Positions 16,243 to 23,526 of a DNA stretch of 33,015 nt are shown piece by piece; position 1 is the stretch's first letter; each line of letters starts with the position of its first letter. The position numbers and the translations under genes are program-made. The notes under the pieces were generated by a model. The model saw only the letters and a list, made by a program, of their open reading frames with translations. It did no database searches and had not been told where the DNA came from. This DNA is from Candidatus Hydrogenedentota bacterium (GTDB lineage: Bacteria > Hydrogenedentota > Hydrogenedentia > Hydrogenedentales > CAILVY01), in the NCBI GenBank assembly GCA_029565395.1, contig JAKQOG010000235.1, positions 1 to 33,015 on the forward strand, read 5' to 3'.

Positions 16243-17271
16243 ATGGCGTATTCCGGGGTAATGGACGATATTCGGCTCGCAGTGGAGTTGCAGCGGCCAA
16301 AACGGCTGCCGGTGTTCCTGTGCAGCGAGGAATTTGACGTGAGGATCTGTGGCAGCCGCTATGACCGCTACAACCGTGATGCCAAAGAGATGGCGCGCGT
16401 GCAGATCGAGGCGGTCGAGCGTTTTGATTACGATTGGGCCTGGCTGCAAGTTGATGACTGCATCGAATTCGAAGGCTTGGGTGTTGAAGTGAAAGGGGAA
16501 GGGGACATTCTACCCGCCACCTGTGGATATCTCCCGGCTACGGAGGCCTCTCTTAAGGCGTTGCGCGAGCATGGTTACCGCATTGAAAACCGCATGGGAG
16601 CACTGCTGGATGCCATCAGCGCGGTGAAAACGCATTTCGGGGACCGGGTATGCGTCACCGGGCGGACTGCCGCGCCGTTTAGCTCGGTTACGTTGGCCTT
16701 CGGCATGAATGAGACCTTGATGCTATTGTATGAGAATCCGGAGTTCATTGTGGAGGCGATGAAATTTTTCGAGGAGTATCAGCTTCGTTTTGGCCTGGAT
16801 CAGATCAAGGCGGGGGCGGATGCCTTGTGGTTCGGCGATTGCAATGCATCGGGTCACCTGATTAGTCCGGAGATGTATCAACAGTATGCAATGGAACCCG
16901 CGCGGCGCGTGGCAGCCGGATATCAAGCGGCGGGTGGTATCGTTTTTTATCATGCCAGCGAGGAATTGCCGTCCATGGTCGATCTCCAGGCGCAGGCGGG
17001 GTTTTCCATTTTAAGCGTGGGCCCGGGGATCAACATCGAAACCGCGCGCGAAATAGTGAACGGCCGTGTGTGCCTTTCCGGCAATGTGAATCCGCTGACC
17101 GTCCTGGAGAGAGGAGCGCCAGAATTGGTCAAGGCGGAAGTGGATCGAGTCGTGCATAAAGTGAGCCGCTGCGGCGGGCATGTCATGAACTCCGGCGAAA
17201 TGGTTCCCCGCTCCACACCCGAGGAGAATGTGCGGCTTTTCATGGAGAGCGCGAGGCGGGCGTGGGGTTAA
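16243..17271 (+). CDS. uroporphyrinogen decarboxylase (URO-D) family protein
   Basis: This is a 342-aa cytoplasmic (beta/alpha)8-barrel protein of the URO-D/cobalamin-methyltransferase superfamily. Family features are the N-terminal DDIRLAVELQRPKRLPVFL, the mid-barrel GADALWFGDCNASGHLISPEMYQQYAMEP, the GNVNPLTVLERGAPE loop and the C-terminal GGHVMNSGEMVPRSTPEENV. Heme-pathway HemE has a different N-terminus, so this is more likely a methyl-transfer or demethylation homologue acting with a corrinoid protein. The zinc motif H-x-C of MtaA/MtbA is not kept: the equivalent place reads FYHASEE. I chose the ATG at 16243 because GAGGTG lies 6 nt upstream and a TATAAT lies 34 bp upstream; longer frames would run through that promoter. 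No corrinoid protein gene is next to it. Confidence 0.8.
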   Translation: MAYSGVMDDIRLAVELQRPKRLPVFLCSEEFDVRICGSRYDRYNRDAKEMARVQIEAVERFDYDWAWLQVDDCIEFEGLGVEVKGEGDILPATCGYLPATEASLKALREHGYRIENRMGALLDAISAVKTHFGDRVCVTGRTAAPFSSVTLAFGMNETLMLLYENPEFIVEAMKFFEEYQLRFGLDQIKAGADALWFGDCNASGHLISPEMYQQYAMEPARRVAAGYQAAGGIVFYHASEELPSMVDLQAQAGFSILSVGPGINIETAREIVNGRVCLSGNVNPLTVLERGAPELVKAEVDRVVHKVSRCGGHVMNSGEMVPRSTPEENVRLFMESARRAWG

Positions 17272-17340
17272 GATTACAGAAGAAAGTCAATAACACCAAT
17301 TCGTCCTCTTGAATGTGGATAAATATTATCAGGGGTGTTG

Positions 17341-17346
17341 TATAAT
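17341..17346 (+). promoter_or_regulatory. -10 box of the MNT nucleotidyltransferase gene
   Basis: A perfect TATAAT ends 7 bp before the ATG at 17354, so a transcript starting about 7 nt downstream would be leaderless or nearly so. No good -35 box is seen. Confidence 0.35.
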
Positions 17347-17353
17347 TAAGGTT

Positions 17354-17674
17354 ATGGGAATAGAACAAACGATCATAGATGAAATTGTGCGCCGGATAAC
17401 GGCCGCCGTTCCTGTAGAGCAGATTATTTTATTTGGCTCTGCGGCAGCCGGACAAATGAGCCGCGATAGTGATATAGATCTCCTGATTCTAAAAAACTCG
17501 GTTGCGAACCGCCGGGAAGACTGGCTCCTTGTTCAGGATACGTTGCAGGACATGGGATATCCCTTTGATATCATTATCATGGCACGGGAACGGTTTGAGG
17601 AAACGAAAGACGTGATTGGCGGTATCGCATATCCAGCTAGCAAGCATGGCAGGGTTATCTATGAGGCCGCATGA
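17354..17674 (+). CDS. MNT-type nucleotidyltransferase (MntA-like antitoxin)
   Basis: This 106-aa minimal nucleotidyltransferase has the exact GSX10DXD motif of the MntA branch: G28-S29, then D40 and D42 in FGSAAAGQMSRDSDIDLLIL. A third acidic residue lies in YPFDIII. In MntA/HepT modules this protein adds AMP to, and so inactivates, a HEPN-domain RNase encoded immediately downstream with overlapping ends. Here the overlap is present (a new ATG at 17661 before the stop at 17674) but the downstream frame is very short. The ATG at 17354 starts the conserved domain; the frame extends 15 codons upstream only through a TTG that would include the TATAAT box. All three catalytic acidic positions appear intact. 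Confidence 0.85.
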   Translation: MGIEQTIIDEIVRRITAAVPVEQIILFGSAAAGQMSRDSDIDLLILKNSVANRREDWLLVQDTLQDMGYPFDIIIMARERFEETKDVIGGIAYPASKHGRVIYEAA

Positions 17675-17714
17675 CAAGATAAGACGTGAAATTGTAGGGC
17701 AATGGGGGGTATAG
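17661..17714 (+). pseudogene. N-terminal remnant of a HEPN toxin partner
   Basis: A 17-codon frame, MRPHDKIRREIVGQWGV then TAG, starts inside the end of the MNT gene (ATG at 17661; MNT stop at 17672-17674), the usual coupling of MNT and HEPN genes. The charged start ending in V-x-Q-W resembles the opening of HEPN proteins, where Trp is normally followed by a K-A-E-x-D-L helix. Here a G-run at 17704-17709 is followed by a stop, and no continuation is found in any frame before the next gene. I read it as a truncated toxin gene; a chance short frame is the alternative. Confidence 0.5.
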
Positions 17715-17779
17715 TAGTTTTTCTGGGTACGGGGCCTGCGGAATCCGCCGCCCCATAAAAGCAGAGAGGAGATCATCGT

Positions 17780-19027
17780 ATGTCCAAACAGACTACTCGC
17801 CGTGAATTTTTGAAGTCCACCACTGCCGGCGCCGCCGTGGCCATGTCCGCCTTGAGCTATTCCAAGGTTGCCGGCGCGAACGACCGCATCCGCATCGGCC
17901 AAATCGGCTGCGGAAGCCGGGGCCGGGACGCGCATATGGCCGGTGTGCATCCTTTTGACAAGGAACAGAATGTGGAATTCACCGCGGTGTGCGACCCGTG
18001 GCGGGTAGCCCGTGAGAAAGCCGCCGCCATGGCGAAGGACTGGTACGGGCGGGAGCCAAAAATGTATGTGAGCTACCGGGACATGCTGGCCGACAATGAA
18101 GTGGACGCAGTGATGATTGCCTCGCCGGACCATGTGCACACGATGCACCTGGAAGCCGCGGCGAAGGCGAAGAAAGACATCTATTGTGAAAAGCCTCTCT
18201 CGAAAGACCTGGAAAGTTTAAAGTCCTCTTGTGATGCCTGCAAGGAAAACAATGTGGTGGTGCAAATCGGCACACAACTCCGCAGCATGAACAGCATGAC
18301 CGGCTGCCGGGAACTGTATAAAACCGGCGTGCTCGGCAAGGTGGGCCGTATCGAGCAATGCCGCAACGGGAGCCGCCCGTATTGGTATGCCTATGTCAAA
18401 GAGGCCAAGGAAGAGGACGTAGAGTGGAAGGAGTTCCTGGCGGACCGGCCCATGCGCCCCTTTGATCCCGTATTGTTCACGGGTTGGTACGGCTACCGTG
18501 AATTCTCCGATGGCCCCGTGCCGGGGTTTGCCAGCCATTATCTCGACTTGATCCATTACATCACCGGCGCCAAATTCCCCGCCAGCGCGGTCTGCATGGG
18601 CGGTACGTTTATTTTTAATGATGAAAACAAGTTCACCTGCCCCGATCACGTGCAGGCCACGTGGATTTATCCCGAAGGGTTCCTGGTGCATTATTCCACG
18701 TATTTCGGCAGCGGCGCCGGATGCAGCTTCAAGATGATCGGCCAAAACGCCATGATGGACTTGCAGGACTGGTCGAATCCGTTCATTACCGCGGAAGGCG
18801 CGGGCCAGCCGGATGGACGCGTGAAGGAAAAGACGCCGGTGGAACATATAGAGACCACGAATCACATGCTCAACTGGCTGCAATGCCTGCGGACCCGCGA
18901 GACTCCGAACGCCTCGATCGACGCGGGGTACCAGCATGCCGTGGCGGCGATCATGGCGGTCAAGGCGCAGGATACGGGCCACCGCCAAGTGTACGACCCC
19001 GAAAAACGCGAAATTATGGAGGGCTGA
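17780..19027 (+). CDS. Tat-exported Gfo/Idh/MocA-family oxidoreductase
   Basis: This 415-aa protein starts with a twin-arginine signal (RREFLK at residues 7-12, hydrophobic stretch to about 32). The Rossmann domain carries IGQIGCGSRG (39-48), the acidic end of strand 2 near VCDPW, and SPDHVHTMHLEAA. The family-typical EKPLSKDLE has K138 as the probable catalytic lysine. The C-terminal alpha/beta domain contains GFASHYLDLIHYITGAKFP. Relatives oxidise or epimerise sugars and inositols using a tightly held NAD(P), which explains how a Tat-folded, cofactor-loaded enzyme could work in the periplasm. GAGGAG lies 8 nt before the ATG. It is 2 bp upstream of an exported sugar-isomerase-like gene, so the two form an operon and probably act on one sugar. 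Confidence 0.92.
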   Translation: MSKQTTRREFLKSTTAGAAVAMSALSYSKVAGANDRIRIGQIGCGSRGRDAHMAGVHPFDKEQNVEFTAVCDPWRVAREKAAAMAKDWYGREPKMYVSYRDMLADNEVDAVMIASPDHVHTMHLEAAAKAKKDIYCEKPLSKDLESLKSSCDACKENNVVVQIGTQLRSMNSMTGCRELYKTGVLGKVGRIEQCRNGSRPYWYAYVKEAKEEDVEWKEFLADRPMRPFDPVLFTGWYGYREFSDGPVPGFASHYLDLIHYITGAKFPASAVCMGGTFIFNDENKFTCPDHVQATWIYPEGFLVHYSTYFGSGAGCSFKMIGQNAMMDLQDWSNPFITAEGAGQPDGRVKEKTPVEHIETTNHMLNWLQCLRTRETPNASIDAGYQHAVAAIMAVKAQDTGHRQVYDPEKREIMEG

Positions 19028-19029
19028 TC

Positions 19030-19923
19030 ATGAGCAATTCCATGAACCGGCGATTTTTTCTGAAGGCGGGCGCGGCGGCGGTGGCGGCATATGCCTGTCG
19101 CGCCAATGCACAAGACACGAAGCCAGCCGCAGGCTGGCAAATCGGCTGTTACACCCGGCCCTGGAGCGATTATGAATACACCGTCGCTCTGGACGCCATC
19201 GCGGAAGCCGGATTCAACTATGCGGGGTTGATGACCACCAAATCGGACACCCATCTCGTGATTTCCGTAAAAACCACTCTCGACGAAGCAAAAAAAATCG
19301 GCGAGGAATGCAAGAAACGCGGACTGTCCGCCCCCTCCGTCTATGGCGGCGGCATCCCCGTGGAGGAATCTATCGAGGCGGGTGTCAAAGGAATGAAACA
19401 ACTCATTGACAACTGTGCCGCGGCGGGCGTGGCGAATCTGATGATGGGCGGGGTCGGCGATGCCAAACTTCATGAACCGTATTACACCGCGATTCGGGAG
19501 AGTTGTCCCTATGCGGCGGAAAAGGGCGTCGGAATCAGTGTCAAACCGCATGGCGGCTCTAATTCCACGGGGCCGCAATGCCGCAAGATTATCGACTTTG
19601 TTGGACATAAGAGTTTCCGGTTGTGGTATGACCCCGGCAATATCTTCTATTACTCCGATGGCAAGCTGGACCCGGTGGACGATGCCGCCACGGTAGATGG
19701 GCTGGTGGCGGGCATGTCCGTCAAGGATTTCCAATTACCCAAGGAAGTGATGCTGACGCCCGGTACGGGGAAAGTTGATTTTCCGAAAGTAATGGCGCGT
19801 CTGAAGCAAGGCGGATTCACCAGCGGCCCTTTGATTATCGAATGCCTCAAACCCGGTGATTTGCCCGGCCTGCTCGCGGAAGCAAAAAAGGCGAGGCAGT
19901 TCGTCGAGCAGTTGGTCGCCTAA
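19030..19923 (+). CDS. Tat-exported sugar phosphate isomerase/epimerase-like TIM barrel
   Basis: This 297-aa protein has a twin-arginine signal (NRRFFLKAGAAAVAAYA) followed by an AP-endonuclease-2/xylose-isomerase-like barrel: WQIGCYTRPW, LDAIAEAGFNYAGL, SVKPHGG, FRLWYDPGN and GPLIIECLKPGD. The His/Asp/Glu residues in these strand ends are the expected divalent-metal ligands. Similar proteins in Planctomycetes and Hydrogenedentes are paired with exported Gfo/Idh/MocA enzymes, as here. The ATG at 19030 has GGAGG 7 nt upstream and is 2 bp after the partner's stop. A longer open frame upstream runs antiphase through the partner gene and is not used. The precise substrate is unknown. The end lies only 13 bp from the stop of the convergent gene. 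Confidence 0.9.
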   Translation: MSNSMNRRFFLKAGAAAVAAYACRANAQDTKPAAGWQIGCYTRPWSDYEYTVALDAIAEAGFNYAGLMTTKSDTHLVISVKTTLDEAKKIGEECKKRGLSAPSVYGGGIPVEESIEAGVKGMKQLIDNCAAAGVANLMMGGVGDAKLHEPYYTAIRESCPYAAEKGVGISVKPHGGSNSTGPQCRKIIDFVGHKSFRLWYDPGNIFYYSDGKLDPVDDAATVDGLVAGMSVKDFQLPKEVMLTPGTGKVDFPKVMARLKQGGFTSGPLIIECLKPGDLPGLLAEAKKARQFVEQLVA

Positions 19924-19936
19924 CAAATACCGGCGG

Positions 19937-22900
19937 CTACGATTTTCGGGGCGCCTGCCGCAGGGTTGTTAATGTGAGGACAACACAAACCAGCGCCATA
20001 AGCGCTATATCAGAGAAGGACGAGTCCGCCGGAACCGATGATTCGCTGCCACAGGAAATGAAGGGTATATACACGCCGGTGCCCTGCATGTGCAAAATAA
20101 ACTCTTTGCCGCCGCCTTCCACAAAAAGTAGATCAGAATAAAGCTGGCGGACCAATGGGGAGAATCTGATGGTTACCGTTCGTTCTTCGCCCGCAGGAAG
20201 AATCACTCTGCTGCCGCTTGTTACATGCATAAAACCGCCACTGAACATCCGGATATACGCTTCCACGGTATCGTGAGTATTATTCCGTAAAAGTACCGTT
20301 AACTCCGAAGAACTTTTGATGGCTGTTCGCCCAAAATCCAATAAAGCGCCATTGGCCGGGCTAATTTCAAGTGTGCCCTCCGGCGTTTCCCCTTCTCCTT
20401 CACCCTGTCCTTCCCCTTCAATTATTCCTTCCTCTTGTCCTTCTTCTCCTCCTTCCCCTTCGATCACGCCTTCTTCCATGCCTTCCTCGCCGCCTTCGCC
20501 TTCGAGGATGCCTTCTTCCATGCCTTCCTCGCCACCTTCGCCTTCGAGGACGCCTTCTTCCGTGCCTTCCTCGCCGCCTTCGCCTTCAATGGAGCCTTCT
20601 TCTTGGCCTTCCTCGCCACCTTCGCCTTCGAGGATGCCTTCCTCTTGTCCTTCTTCCCCGCCCTCGCCTTCGATCACGCCTTCTTCCTGGCCCTCGATCA
20701 ACCCTTCTTCTTCCCCTTCCTCGCCACCTTCACCTTCAGCGTCCGGGGTCAGGTACAGTTCATAAAACTGGTGGAAGTAGTTGTCGTAAATATAATAGAG
20801 CGATTGTGCCGTAGGAGAATATCCGTCCTCGTTTTCATACGCGGAGGAGAGGCAGGAATAGTTTGGATTGCCGCCCGGATAGGGCTCAAAATTCGTGTCC
20901 GCCGATCCAGGGAAAGGAACGCCTTCTGGCTCCCATACCGGCGAATTGCCCATATAATACTGCAGTACCCCCCAACTCTGAACATAATGGCAGTGGTCAG
21001 TGCGCTGGGCGATTGCCAGGATCTTTCGGCCCAGACTTACCAGGGCATTATTGAACACCGCTTGCGATACCGTCTTGAGTTCATAGGTTTTCGGGTACGT
21101 GGCCTTGATAAGATCAGGATTCAAATAGTCTATATCCGCCAACAGGATCTCCAATCCCGGTTTCTTGCTTAAAATATAGTTCACCACGGTTTGGATGCTG
21201 GCCTGGATGTCATTCAATGCATCATTCAGGGCGCTTGAACTCATGGAGTTCAGGCTTTTTTCCATGGCCAGCGTGATGATGTCCATCGAACCGAGGGTCA
21301 ATTGAATCAACTGAACATCCGGGAAACGTTCAAACGCCAAATCGATGCGCCCGAGTTCGTTGTTCTCATTTTCTGCCATCAACGTGGCGCTGATCCATTG
21401 GGAAGTGGAAATGGAACCCGCGACCCGGTAGTGTCCATACCCATGATCCCGCAGCACCTGAGCCAGGGTATCCCACCGGAATGCGCGCTTGGGCCATAGG
21501 TCCCCCATCAATAGAATATCCATGGTTTGATCGCACGGTTCGCACCCCCCGCCGTTCTCCCGCTGTTCTGGATCGAGGGCGGCCTCTACAAATGCATCAA
21601 AATCCTCCGCGCTCACGACATGCGCCAGATATTCGCTGACGTTCGGCACCCCGTCTTCATCCGGATCCCCATTAAAAGCGAGATACTGTTCCGCGGACCG
21701 GTCGAACACGGACAGGTCAATTTCCGGAAAGCCGGGGATATGCGCGCCAAGATTGGTGAGCACGCTGGCGGTGGCTTCTTCCCCCACGGTCATGAGGCCC
21801 GTGGCCATTTTCACGAAAGCGTCGCGCGGAATGATCAAGAAATAAACCGGAGGCACCTCATCCGCGACCTTGTTTACTTCATCAAGGTTGTGGAAATAGG
21901 CGTTGCGCACGCAGCAGTGATAGGGGAGCGTGTTGTTCGCGAGAATAGTATCCATCAACCGGGCCTGTGCCGCGTCCACGATCAGATTATCATCCGCGTC
22001 CATGATGTCCGGATCCTGATCGATGAGCGGTATGGTAATAATGGACCGGTAGGCAGTTTCGAAGCCCGCGTTGAATCCGCTGCCGGAACAGGTTTGTTCG
22101 CAGGCGGTGGTATAGCAACTCTCAATTACTATGAGTTCTGCAGCGGGCGAAGTAATAGCGGACAGATCATCAGAGATGACGCATTGATATATTCCCGCAT
22201 TCTCCAAGCGTGCATTGGTTATGGTAAGGGTGGGAGAGTCCACGCCTGTGGGAATGCCGTTGTGTTTCCATTGGTAGTGCAGGGTTCCTAGTCCGCCTTC
22301 CACCCCTACTTCGAACGTGTGTGCGCCGCCCCGTGTAACAGTGGCGCCCACGGGTGCCGTGGTGATGTGCATGGCCTGGCCGACCCGCAATTCCGCCATG
22401 CTGGACAACTCGGTGGCAATGCCATCCGCCCCGCGATCGTCCAGGATCATGCACCAATACCACCCTGCATCGTCGAGGGACACCGGGGAGAGGGTGAGGG
22501 TGTTTGTGGCGCCTTCCACCGCCATGCCATCGTGATACCAATAATATTGCCCGGAACCTTCGATATGCTCTACGACGATGGTAAGAGTAAAAGATGAGCC
22601 CTCGTACACGCTGCCCCCTTGGGGGTGCTGGAGTATTTCCAACGGGCAATTGTGAACACATTCGCCCCCCGGGACAATAGTAGGATCCTTGGCGGCAGTG
22701 ACAAACGCGTCGAAGCTCGTGTTGAACGCCTCGTATTCCTCCAGATTGGAATACCCATCGCCGTCCAAGTCCGCCGTTGCCTGTAAATATTGCCCCGCAT
22801 CCGAATTGTAATCGCCAAAATCCGTTTCAATCCGCACCCGGTTCAATACCGTATGCATCCAGGGCGCAAGCCCTGGTTCCGCCAACGTAAAGGCGGCGGG

Positions 22901-23263
22901 TATGGCTTCCAGCACGTCACTGCAACTATACCCCGCCAGCAAAGCCTGAAACTCACATTGCCCCGGATTGGTGTTATCCATCTGCATCTGAATCAGATTG
23001 AGCGTCCAGGTGCTGCTAATCAAAAAATAATGCGGCGCGCTGGAATCATGGAGCACTGCATCCAAGAGCCGGAAATGCGCCAGATCAGGAATGCCGTTCC
23101 CATCCCCATCGTACGTGAACAGGTTCGGTATATCGTCATCGGCGTTCAGGATATTCTGAACGGCCACTTCCGAACGGGCCCCTGCCACGGAAGCAACCAG
23201 ACACAGAACGCTCCAAAGACAAACTACCCTGACTATGGATGGTCTACGCTCGCCTTTACACAT
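19937..23263 (-). CDS. large secreted protein: Ig domains, SGNH-like domain, Gly/Glu repeats, C-terminal anchor
   Basis: This is a 1108-aa exported protein. It has a signal peptide (1-30) and a module with EF-hand-like loops (DGDGNGIPD and DLDGDGYSNLEEYE, about 50-190). Two Ig-like domains follow (about 208-380, with DAGWYWC and NAGIYQC). A second copy of the N-terminal module spans about 415-570 (DADDNLIVD, DPDEDGVPNVSEYL). An SGNH-hydrolase-like domain (about 580-835), a Gly/Glu tandem-repeat stretch (about 840-960), an ASPM/SPD-2/Hydin-like beta domain and a final membrane helix with RQAPRKS complete it. The SGNH blocks are altered: GDLW replaces GDSx and DGYSPTA replaces the DxxH region, so it is probably not a classical esterase. 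The ATG at 23263 has GGAGG 6 nt upstream. Likely surface-bound. Confidence 0.82.
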   Translation of the reverse strand: MCKGERRPSIVRVVCLWSVLCLVASVAGARSEVAVQNILNADDDIPNLFTYDGDGNGIPDLAHFRLLDAVLHDSSAPHYFLISSTWTLNLIQMQMDNTNPGQCEFQALLAGYSCSDVLEAIPAAFTLAEPGLAPWMHTVLNRVRIETDFGDYNSDAGQYLQATADLDGDGYSNLEEYEAFNTSFDAFVTAAKDPTIVPGGECVHNCPLEILQHPQGGSVYEGSSFTLTIVVEHIEGSGQYYWYHDGMAVEGATNTLTLSPVSLDDAGWYWCMILDDRGADGIATELSSMAELRVGQAMHITTAPVGATVTRGGAHTFEVGVEGGLGTLHYQWKHNGIPTGVDSPTLTITNARLENAGIYQCVISDDLSAITSPAAELIVIESCYTTACEQTCSGSGFNAGFETAYRSIITIPLIDQDPDIMDADDNLIVDAAQARLMDTILANNTLPYHCCVRNAYFHNLDEVNKVADEVPPVYFLIIPRDAFVKMATGLMTVGEEATASVLTNLGAHIPGFPEIDLSVFDRSAEQYLAFNGDPDEDGVPNVSEYLAHVVSAEDFDAFVEAALDPEQRENGGGCEPCDQTMDILLMGDLWPKRAFRWDTLAQVLRDHGYGHYRVAGSISTSQWISATLMAENENNELGRIDLAFERFPDVQLIQLTLGSMDIITLAMEKSLNSMSSSALNDALNDIQASIQTVVNYILSKKPGLEILLADIDYLNPDLIKATYPKTYELKTVSQAVFNNALVSLGRKILAIAQRTDHCHYVQSWGVLQYYMGNSPVWEPEGVPFPGSADTNFEPYPGGNPNYSCLSSAYENEDGYSPTAQSLYYIYDNYFHQFYELYLTPDAEGEGGEEGEEEGLIEGQEEGVIEGEGGEEGQEEGILEGEGGEEGQEEGSIEGEGGEEGTEEGVLEGEGGEEGMEEGILEGEGGEEGMEEGVIEGEGGEEGQEEGIIEGEGQGEGEGETPEGTLEISPANGALLDFGRTAIKSSSELTVLLRNNTHDTVEAYIRMFSGGFMHVTSGSRVILPAGEERTVTIRFSPLVRQLYSDLLFVEGGGKEFILHMQGTGVYIPFISCGSESSVPADSSFSDIALMALVCVVLTLTTLRQAPRKS
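20386..20738. repeat. 42-bp tandem repeat coding a Gly/Glu-rich linker
   Basis: About seven 42-bp units, each coding 14 residues of the pattern GEGGEEGxEEG-[ILVS]-[IL]-E, plus shorter partial units at both ends, lie inside the secreted-protein gene. The coding strand is nearly all purine. Units differ mostly at one variable codon (Q, T, M or E), which suggests recent expansion and possible copy-number variation. Confidence 0.9.
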
Positions 23264-23363
23264 ACGCGGCCTCCCCGACACAAACCCTGTTATGGGCAAA
23301 GCACCTCATGGCCCTCTCCAGGCCCATCCTTTGCCCGTGTCTGTGTAGTGTTTAACTTTTTAG

Positions 23364-23393
23364 ACCTTACGTACTTCCTACAAGTTTCGTCAA
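23364..23393 (-). promoter_or_regulatory. candidate promoter of the large secreted-protein gene
   Basis: On the minus strand TTGACG (23388-23393) is followed after 18 nt by TAAGGT (23364-23369), about 100 bp before the start at 23263. The -10 match is weak. Confidence 0.25.
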
Positions 23394-23473
23394 GAATACC
23401 GTTAAAATGGATGCAAAAACAATAAAAGCCGGAAGAACAGGCAGATACTGCGTATCATCAATGATAAAGAGCC

Positions 23474-23489
23474 CCCGGGAGTTCCCGGG
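23474..23489 (-). terminator. possible terminator hairpin after the MopE-repeat gene
   Basis: Two CCCGGG blocks separated by 4 nt form a 6-bp GC stem, 37 bp past the stop codon of the gene at 23527. The following TCTTTAT in minus-strand reading is a poor U-tract, so this is tentative. Confidence 0.35.
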
Positions 23490-23526
23490 AGCCCCTTACT
23501 ATTGGCATCATGAGTAATACTATGAT

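Noticed and set aside
15442..16449. 335-aa version of the sigma factor
   Set aside because: The extra 140 residues have no sigma or other domain pattern and would cover the divergent promoter and start region. The ATG at 16029 starts the conserved part.
20386..20738. possible CRISPR array
   Set aside because: The repeats are contiguous 42-bp units without unique spacers, and they are in frame within a gene as a Gly/Glu linker.
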